A DNA stretch of 64,000 bases from Metellina segmentata. Its lineage: Eukaryota; Arthropoda; Arachnida; Araneae; Tetragnathidae. Every line of letters begins with the position of its first letter. Within the stretch, counting starts at the first letter, position 1. Made by a program: the position numbers and the translations under genes. Under the pieces are notes generated by a model. That model was not told the DNA's origin. It searched no databases and saw only the letters and a list, made by a program, of their open reading frames with translations. The DNA is taken from contig OX375874.1 in assembly GCA_947359465.1 (NCBI GenBank), positions 101,497,441 through 101,561,440 of the forward strand, in the 5' to 3' direction. Shown here one piece after another: positions 56,799-64,000 of this stretch.

Positions 56799-57642
56799 CA
56801 GGGTGTTTTTAAATTCCACCGACAAACTTGGAGGGTCGTTACTACACATCAAGACGAACAAAAAATGCAGTGGACCATGAGGTCGCAAATGACGGTGAGA
56901 GTGTGAAAATTGAGGAAATGCCCTTGCAAAGTGTACGCGTTCTTCCATTACAGGGGTGCGGTTATTGCGATTTCGTCCTGCAACACACTTCACTGCTTGA
57001 AAGGACCCCGTTTCTCGTACGGGTTGGTCTATCATCGTGAAGGTGATATTGTGCGGACAAAGCCTCTTCGTAAATCGTTTATGGTATGCATGGTGTGCTA
57101 AGCGTCCATCGCCTCCAGCTTCGCCATACACCATATGAATATCAACCATTTAATCGTTCGAATAATCAGCCATTACGAATGCATTGACAATCTCCTGCTT
57201 GGAATTAGTTCTACCATCCATGCCTTTCGCGAAGTTGCGTTCATTGGATAGGGGGTAACGTTCTTAACAAAACCGCTGACTTTCGGAAAAAAATTCCCCT
57301 AAACATCTGCAGGGACGACGCAGATGGCCTTTGACAGCCGTCCCGTTTGTTTTGGGTGCAGGTGATTTTAAACAATTCGCTGAAAAATATGGACACATGG
57401 ATATAATTCTTTGTTAAATAAACTCAAGTTAATTTCAAATTAAGCGGTTTCGTTGTGTTGACAAGCACACCGCTCAGCCCACTACCTTACAAGTGTTCCT
57501 AACGACGTCACACTTTACAGACGCATTATCGCGATTTTCACCCACTCAACGTCATTTGCGACCCCATGTTCTATTACATTTTTTATTTGCCTTGATGCGT
57601 ATTACCCCTCCAAGTTTGTCGGTGGAATTTGATTACACCCTG
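56799..57642 (-). mobile_element. Non-autonomous TIR element with about 150-bp TIRs, 844 bp
   Basis: CAGGGTGTTTTTAAATTCC and GGAATTTGATTACACCCTG are inverted ends. Inverted similarity continues through CACCGACAAACTTGGAGGG, a GACGAACAAAAAATG/AAGGCAAATAAAAAATG block, GAGGTCGCAAATGACG and GTGAAAAT, about 150 bp in all. The minus-strand frame 56790-57149 contains VDIHMVYGEAGGDGRLAHHA and YHKRFTKRLCPHNITF. This resembles the N-terminal helix-turn-helix (DUF4817-like) domain seen on a group of insect transposases. The catalytic part is deleted. No target duplication was resolved. Confidence 0.85.
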
Positions 57643-59299
57643 GTATATTGATGAAAGTGGACTAACAGTTAAGGTAAAACCGCACCTTCTTTGCAAGTTG
57701 TTGATTTATTCCTTTTCATGTAATTTTAAATAATTCGAGGCTGTTTATTTTGTGCGAAAACAATGGCTTCCTTCACTCGTAGCAAGAAAATCAATCAAGA
57801 TCGCAGTACAATCAAGTTGATTAAAAGTGGTCGCGTTTTATCAGTGCATAAATTAAATGATATTCACTCTGGGATACGACCACCTTTCACGCCTTGCGAT
57901 GTTTCGTAGAAATGAGACCTGAAAGAATTGTATGCTTTAATTAATGTTTTGAATATTTTCTTGCATGAAAGCAATTAAATTCCGTCGGAGGCCGAAATGC
58001 AAATGTCAAGATAATTATTTCACGAAAGATTGAGTTCTTCGAATGAAAAAAGTGTTTTAAATAAAACAGACGTTCCATGAACGTCTCCTTTGGAATATTT
58101 TAAGTATTTTTATGATTAACTGGAAGTTTTCTTGAGATGAAAATTCACAATTTTCTGAATAGAAAATATTCCAGATCTTTTAATGAACTGATATTGTTTA
58201 AGGAATTCGAGCGAGGAATTAGGAAATAAATTCATTTGAGGAACCATTGAGATATTTTAATAAATTCTAGAAACACATGCATTTTTGTAGAATGAAAGGT
58301 GAGTGTATATTTGAATGCAAATGAAACGTGGCCCTAGAAAGGTTTTAAATAAACAATTTTGATTAGAGATTTCTCATCCGTTTAGTGGTGAAGTATGCAG
58401 TATTATCAAATTCTAACTGCGAAAAATCAATCATAGCCACAATTTTCAACTATCAACTTACTACATGCACATTCATTATAAATATGTATTCAAATACACG
58501 AATTATAAAGTCAGTTATTAACAATGTTAGATAAGCATCACATTGCTCTACTGAATATTTTGCATTATGAAATTATAATCAAAGGTTATACCAACAAATT
58601 GTGTGGCTATATTACTGGAACATCAATTAATACAAGACGAATAAGATGCATTAGCATCAAAACAAAAAGATTAGGAACTGGTTTCAAAGCAAATGAACAA
58701 ACGCATTGTTTCTTTCATAGTACCTAATGAAATCAAGAAATTCCTAGATTTTGTAAGGCACTTTTCATGTGAAATTGCTAATAATTGCATATGTTACATA
58801 TTAATAATACATAGATAACTAACAAATAAACTATGAAATTGTAGTTAAAATATAGATTACGTCTTTCTATTTCCAGTAATGGCCATATATTACAAAAGTA
58901 CAATGTAATCTTATATACAACTAACTCCCTAACTAATTGGAACAAAACAAAAGCGACGTATAGACTGTCAGTTAAAATATTACATCAAGCTCAACTTTTC
59001 TTGTTACATTTTCATTCTGTATTGTATAGTCATAATCCTTTTGTTGAGTGTACTTCTGTGACTATAATTGATGGTTTTAATGCGTTAGTGAGAAATAATT
59101 ATATTCGAAGCAATGTTAGTCTGATTAGCCATCAAGTTTGGATTAAAATAAAAACATTCAAGTTTTTGGCAGAAAAACTCAATTTTTCCCAAAATGACGT
59201 ACAGAAAAAGCATTGTTGTATATGCCTCTAATTATATCACTTGCCGGAGTAAAATAAGATAAGTAAAAAGATTACACAGTTAAGAGCTGCTTCATTAAA
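57643..59299. other. AT-rich DNA with one GC-balanced block
   Basis: About 57690-58080 is of balanced composition with octamer-like ATGCAAAT and no repeat or ORF. It is possible regulatory sequence. The rest is AT-rich; frames of 67 and 76 codons (58524-58727, 59001-59231) lack motifs. Confidence 0.3.
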
Positions 59300-60230
59300 T
59301 TCTTGAAGGAAGATAAGAAATGAGATTGTCAATTTCTTTCTTGATGCATGTGTCACAAATAACGATGATGTTGTCAGAAGCTCGGGGAAGGGACTTTCTT
59401 GTACCATTTCCGTATTTTGATAGAAAATACACACAGCACTGAAATCGAAATATTTTCGTTTCAACAGCAAAAGTGTTGCAAATCTAACAGGTGTTTACCC
59501 TTCTGTTGGTTGTATCGGCCGAGGTATCTGGTCATTTACTAAACTGATAGGATATTGATGGGCGATAGATATCTTTAGAAAAAACCTGTCCAGATCTTAA
59601 TCTCTTCGTCAGAAAAATACGACATATTTTGATGACTAGTTACCTAGTCATCATTGAAATAGGTAAGGTTTTGAAAGATAAGATATCTAGTCGTAACCAC
59701 TTAGAGGGTTAAACGGAATGAGATCAGGGGCAGATGTTGAGGAAAGAGTTGAGATTGTCAGCTAATTTCGTTATGTATTTTTCACACAAAAATTGAAATT
59801 TTTTGGTTTGAAGCACGAAAGCGTTGCAAATCTTGGAAAGAGTACATGAATCGTTAATAGGTTTAAAAGGCAAAATATTAGGAGCAGAAGTTGAGGGAAG
59901 GTAAGCAATCATATTGTCAAGCAGTTTTTCTTAATGTATTTGTCATATTAAAATTCAAAACTTTTGGTTGGAAGCACAAAAGCATTCAAAATGTTGAAAC
60001 CGGTACCTGAATCGGTTTTAAAACCAGCACCTTTTAACCGGTTTAAAAGGCAAGAGATCACGGGCAGAAATTGATGGAAGATAAAGGATCAGATTGTTAC
60101 CTGATTTCGCGATGCATGTGTCATGTTAAATAGGAATATTATGGTATGAAGCACTAAAGTATTGCAAATGCTGAATACAGTAGTTGAACCGGCTTAAATT
60201 TATGAGATCAGGATCAGAATTTGTCAACAT
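59300..60230. repeat. Diverged tandem array, about 165-173-bp unit
   Basis: GAAGCAC(G/A/T)AAAG recurs at about 59811, 59976 and 60149, with GTTGCAAAT-type words a few bases later and GAGATCAGGGGCAGA-like words about 75 bases after. An earlier weak unit is visible from about 59330. ACCGGTTTTAAAACC and TTAACCGGTTTAAAAGG make one unit partly palindromic. A GAGATATC-family member lies within 59540-59700. Confidence 0.6.
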
Positions 60231-60234
60231 ATTA

Positions 60235-61440
60235 TCCCTTGATTGTATGCGATAGTATAGTTTAAAGCAACATATGAAATTTATAGTGGGTAAAGTTTGA
60301 TTTGTCCCCCTTTTGACATATTTATTGCCTCAGTTTTTTTGCTAGAACACAGAAATAAATTCGAAAACTCATGTATAATATTCACATAATGTTCCGAGTA
60401 AAGCATAAAAGGATACACACATTCTAAAAGTTGGACTACACACATGTAAGAGTTAATGGTATTAAATGCTTAAAAATATTTTTAAGGGTAAATAATTTGA
60501 GCGACTTCTAATACGATTTTTGCATCAGTTCCTTGCGGAAACACTGAAATAAATTTGAAAACTGATGTATAACTTGCACATAATGTTCCGACTAAAGCAT
60601 CAAAGGATACATTCTAAAGATTGGACTACACACATATAAGAATTATTGGCATTAAATGCTTATTAATAGTTTGTGGTTATAGTTTAATTTGTGCTACTTC
60701 CGACATATTTTCTGCATCAGTTCTTTAGCGGGAAAACTGAAATAAATTGGAAAACGGATGTAAACTTTCACATGATGTTTCGAGTAAAGCATAAAATGAT
60801 ACATTCTAAAGATTGGACTACATGCATTATACGAATTATTGGTATCACATGCTTATAAATAGTTTTGTGAGTTAGTTTAATCTGTGCCTCTTCTAACATG
60901 TTTTCTGCGTTAGTTGTGTTGCTGGAACACTGAAATAAATTTGAAAACTGATGTATAACTTGCACATAATGTTCCGACTAAAGCATCAAAGGATACATTC
61001 TAAAGATTGGACTACACACATATAAGAATTATTGGCTTTAAATGCTTATTAATAGTTTGTGGTTATAGTTTAATTTGTGCTACTTCCGACATATTTTCTG
61101 CATCAGTTCTTCAGCGGGAAAACTGAAATAAATTGGAAAACGGATGTAAACTTTCACATGATGTTTCGAGTAAAGCATAAAATGATACATTCTAAGGATT
61201 GGACTACATGCATTATACGAATTATTGGTATTACATGCTTATAAATAGTTTTGTGAGTTAGTTTAATCTGTGCCTCTTCTAACATGTTTTCTGCGTTAGT
61301 TGTGTTGCTGGAACACTGAAATAAATTGGAAAACTGATGTATAATTTGCACATGATGTTCTGAGTATAGTATAAAAGGATACATTCTAAAAACTGGACTA
61401 CACACATGTAATAATTAATGGTATTAAATGCTTATTAATA
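60235..61440. repeat. About 193-bp satellite with 386-bp higher-order repeat
   Basis: Monomers of 192-195 bp start near 60345, 60540, 60733, 60926, 61119 and 61312. Adjacent monomers differ clearly, but the dimer 60540-60925 is nearly identical to 60926-61311. I count about five substitutions, and the period is exactly 386 bp. The matching 43-codon minus-strand ends of the frames at 60768-60965 and 61154-61405 are by-products. Each monomer carries a T(T/G)GGACTACA block and AATGCTTATTAATAGTTT or a variant. Confidence 0.93.
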
Positions 61441-62056
61441 TTAAAATATAGAACAGTGAAATTCATTTGATTCATCTTTCTATATCGTCGTTACACGGAT
61501 ACAGGTAGCACTACATGTATCAGAGAATCTTTGACGTACAATCACTTTTCGATAACATCTCGTACGAAATAATCTCCCGCATCCTTCATGCTCACCGATG
61601 AGTGGTACAACTGACTTACAACACCTGTTCGCTGTGCCACTTTTTATCGCCTTCAGCGCAGCGTGTACCCTTCCGCGACATTAGCCGGCGCCTTCAGGTA
61701 ACGGCACCATCCATTCCGGGCAGTGAAATAAATAGCTTGTGCAAACAGGAGTGACGCGACTTGTTTCTCACTGATCGTCAGCAGCTTTCGGAGGCTTTCG
61801 CGGATGTTCGCGTGAAAAAATAGTGCAGCTTTACTCGATCGCCTCGTAAATCAACTTACATTTAGTAACTTTTTTTTGGTTAAGGATAATGGATCGTTGG
61901 AACTTGGAGTAGTTTTTCGTAAATTCCCATTAGAAGTAGATGATCAAAAGTAAAATGCTCACTGTTATCCTGCTCATAGTGTCTAAGCAGTGACACCACT
62001 AGAAATTAATGGAAGCCTAATATGCAGTCACTGAAATCCTCTATATTAGACATGTA
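61441..62056. other. GC-balanced block without ORF
   Basis: From about 61480 to 61860 composition is balanced, with clustered CG dinucleotides (CGCGACATTAGCCGGCGCC, CTTTCGCGGATGTTCGCG). No open frame, tRNA or transposon end was seen. It may be an old retroelement piece or regulatory DNA. Confidence 0.3.
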
Positions 62057-62633
62057 CACTACCCTACAATTATGGACCGGGCAACAAGATGTAATGGTAT
62101 AAGCGAAATAATACTTGCTTAATAGGGGATGGTCAACAACGCTCTGCAATTACACTAGCAACCCTTCTGGGTATACTTTCAACAAGGTTTTGATACACTG
62201 CTATGTGTATTTGCGTCCATTCCTGCTGCATGAATGTCACCAGCTCAGCTGTAGATTTCGGACGAGGTTCCCTGGTCCGTAAGCGTCGCTCTAACTCGTG
62301 CCGCAAATGCTCTATGGGGTTTAGGTCGGGACTCTGAGCAGGCCAGGGAAGACGCTTTACATCCATATCTTGATACCACTGCTTGATAGAGGCTGCAACA
62401 TTGCATGGAGCATTGTTGTCCTTCTGGAAGTAACATTCGTCCATTCCATAAAATTGCCAGAGCATAAGAACAACCTGACTGTCCAAGATGTTCGTGTAGG
62501 CCCCGGCGTTTAATTTATCATGAACAACATGTAAAGGTCCCAGGCCATACCACGAAAAACACCCCCAAACAAGTAATCTGATTTTATGCAAATCCACTGA
62601 CTTCCTATTCTCTTTTGTAGAGTACTGTTCGTG
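62057..62633 (-). mobile_element. Tc1 deletion derivative, copy 3 (577 bp), long intact frame
   Basis: TA flanks both ends. The left TIR is CACTACCCTACAATTATGGA. The right TIR ends GTAGAGTACTGTTCGTG with a small insertion. The minus strand has an uninterrupted 154-codon frame (62133-62597) covering the C-terminal half of the transposase. It reads DLHKIRLLVWGCFSWYGLG, YFQKDNNAPCNVAASIKQWY, PAQSPDLNPIEHL and RRLRTREPRPKSTAELVTFM, to the C-terminal ASVIAERC. A residue insertion (KDNNAP where DDNAR or QDNAP is usual) sits at the second Asp. The N-terminal half is deleted at the same point as in copies 1 and 2. Confidence 0.92.
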
Positions 62634-62696
62634 TACCCCCCCTTCAAACGTATTTTCAAATTTTCATATTTTACTATTCCAACGGGACAAGTGGGG

Positions 62697-62792
62697 GTTT
62701 AATTAAAGACGTACAGGAGCAACACAACAGGCGACTGACGACGGTCCGGGATTACTCCCAAGAGAAAGATCCGAGGACAAAACCTGAGTTTC
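62697..62792 (-). mobile_element. SINE family A, 3' fragment
   Basis: On the minus strand AACTCAGGTTTTGTCCTCGG, GGAGTAATCCCGGACCGTCG and TTGTGTTGCTCCTGTACG match the 3' half of the body, ending in TTTAATTAAA. TTCCAAC at about 62677 and 62793 may be a short target duplication. Confidence 0.75.
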
Positions 62793-63049
62793 TTCCAACA
62801 GTAATTCAACCCTAACATCAACATATTGGAGGCTCAAGCAGTTGAAATCCAAAAACAGTTTTCTCTGTTTCTATAATCCTATAAGAGAGAAAGAGACTGC
62901 AAAGATTTTTCTAGGTTTCTATAATCATATATGAGTGTGAAATGAGATAAAAAAAACAAGTGTATATAAAGTGCGACTACCATATAAAATAAAGAGCGAT
63001 TCTAAGTATATGGAAATAGGCCGACAACAGGTTGACTGAAAATATTCAT

Positions 63050-63185
63050 TCGCACTGGAGCATTCTACAGCGAGCTATTGGAAACGGTCCGGGATCAACC
63101 CTCGAAGGGAAAGATCTTAGCACAAGGTCACACCTGATCCTTTGCCCCAATCGCCAAGCTTCCACACCACGCCAACGAGAATGAA
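63050..63185 (-). mobile_element. SINE family A, internal fragment
   Basis: The minus strand contains CGTTGGCGTGGTGTGGAAGC, AGGTGTGACCTTGTGC, AGATCTTTCCCTTCGAGGG and GATCCCGGACCGTTTCCAATA in family order. Neither the head nor the tail is present. Confidence 0.75.
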
Positions 63186-63200
63186 AGAGAGATACTTTTG

Positions 63201-63219
63201 TCTCTCTCTCTCTCTCTAT
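63201..63219. repeat. (TC)n microsatellite
   Basis: An uninterrupted run of about nine TC units next to the eroded 3' end of a Helitron-like copy. Confidence 0.9.
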
Positions 63220-63227
63220 CACAGCAA

Positions 63228-63915
63228 TAACGGGGTTGCCCGTGGCGTTGTTTTGGTTCGCAAACCAGATGGGCGTTGTCCGTGACAGATCTTTCCATGG
63301 GGGTCTTGTTGTCCGTGGTGCTGATTTGCTTTGCAAACTAAAAAATATAAATATTTATTTGAAAAATTATTTATTAAAAAAAATTAAACGTATAACGTAT
63401 CTATATGGTGTAAAATTTTCCACAGACTTCAAATCCTTCAAAATTTTATGTCTTTAACGATTATCATATGTTTATCGATTGCTGAGAAAGAAAAAAAGCA
63501 ACGAAGAACAACATTGATAACTTTAATAATTTATTTTGCTTCACTCGAATCCGTTTCTCATGAAAACAAAATGAATTCATTTCGAATCAAACGAAGGTCA
63601 TTTGAATCTGTTTGCTACCATTCCCATTTATTGCGAATGCACAAAAGATGAAAAAATTGGCATGGTTCCAAAGGGCGGCACAGAGGGAGAAAAGTTTATA
63701 TTCATGTGGTTCTTAATTTCCGAAAGAAGAAAGAACGATGAAAAAACTTATTATATTCATTTTTAAATATTCTAGATTGAATTTTGAAATTCGCCGCGAT
63801 CCAAAAATTGCAAAACATTTGAACTACCTGTGCGCCAAATCCCATTACTGTAAGTGTCATAGATTCGTCAGGATTTTGCGTGCTGAAAACAAACACTTCC
63901 TTGTATAATAGTAAA
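63228..63915 (-). mobile_element. Helitron-like element, third copy of the 31282 family
   Basis: The minus strand starts TTTACTATTATACAAGG (family consensus TCTACTATTATAAAAGG). It shares GACACTTACAGTAATGGG, TCGCGGCGAATTTCAAAATT, CAATCTAGA and the CCACGGGCAAC block of the 3' end. The 5' TC and 3' CTAG are both mutated or lost, and the left border lies next to a TC microsatellite. Small frames (63046-63336, 63236-63457, 63448-63651, 63702-63896) are not genes. Confidence 0.7.
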
Positions 63916-64000
63916 TACTATACATAAAATGGACATAAATAATATAAAAAAAATAATATAGACATAAATCAGTATACAAATGACATAAAATAGACATAAA
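63916..64000. repeat. GACATAAA-rich simple repeat at window edge
   Basis: (T/G)GACATAAA or (A)GACATAAA occurs four times in the last 75 bases, with ATAATATAAAAAAAATAATATA between. The repeat may continue beyond the window. Confidence 0.55.

Overview
This window is intergenic, repeat-dominated DNA from an animal nuclear genome. It is strongly AT-rich by eye. The transposon mix points to an arthropod: Tc1/mariner and hAT DNA transposons, Helitron-like elements, non-LTR retrotransposon ends carrying RNase H, tRNA-derived SINEs and large TIR elements. An arachnid, most likely a spider, is my best guess. That guess rests on remembered similarity of the SINE and RNase H-bearing LINE families and cannot be proved from the window. 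I found no convincing host gene: no multi-exon coding signal, no rRNA, no free-standing intact tRNA, no CRISPR array and no bacterial-type operon. Every coding segment I recognise is a broken transposon gene.

Layout, 1-16 kb: a 5'-truncated SINE with 12-bp target duplication; a ~0.73-kb segment duplicated 6.34 kb apart (1796 and 8138); a solo LTR (2987-3214); a 794-bp TIR element with 5-bp target duplication (3800-4593); a second SINE with a 12-bp duplication; a T-rich minisatellite (6350-7130); a 28-bp array; and an inverted composite SINE with three exact-period 128-bp internal repeats (11972-12657).

15-28 kb: the 3' half of an RNase H-bearing LINE (minus strand) with a SINE against its 5' break; two opposed copies of a small element with GACTACGGC ends; a Tc1 transposase relic against a (TA)n tract; a second LINE 3' end; a Helitron-like element; an AT minisatellite.

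28-38 kb: a hAT cluster, two head-to-tail Helitron-like copies, a nearly complete but dead Tc1/mariner-type element, a second Tc1 fragment, and a ~1.5-kb decayed transposase-like gene of a family I cannot name.

38-48 kb: a 70-bp array, an 18-bp satellite that keeps several frames open, a ~430-bp diverged tandem array interrupted by a SINE of a second family, a Helitron-like element and a 336-bp tandem duplication.

49-64 kb: a TIR element carrying the 3' end of a transposase; three ~560-bp deletion derivatives of one Tc1 family sharing the same internal deletion; several SINEs; an 844-bp element with about 150-bp TIRs; a tandem array that has formed a 386-bp higher-order repeat; and a further Helitron-like copy.

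The elements interact mainly as parasites of one another. Non-autonomous Tc1 derivatives depend on a transposase supplied elsewhere. SINEs depend on a LINE reverse transcriptase (12-bp target duplications fit target-primed reverse transcription). Helitron-like copies depend on a Rep-helicase that is not present here. Several stretches of balanced composition without repeats or ORFs are the only candidates for host regulatory sequence.
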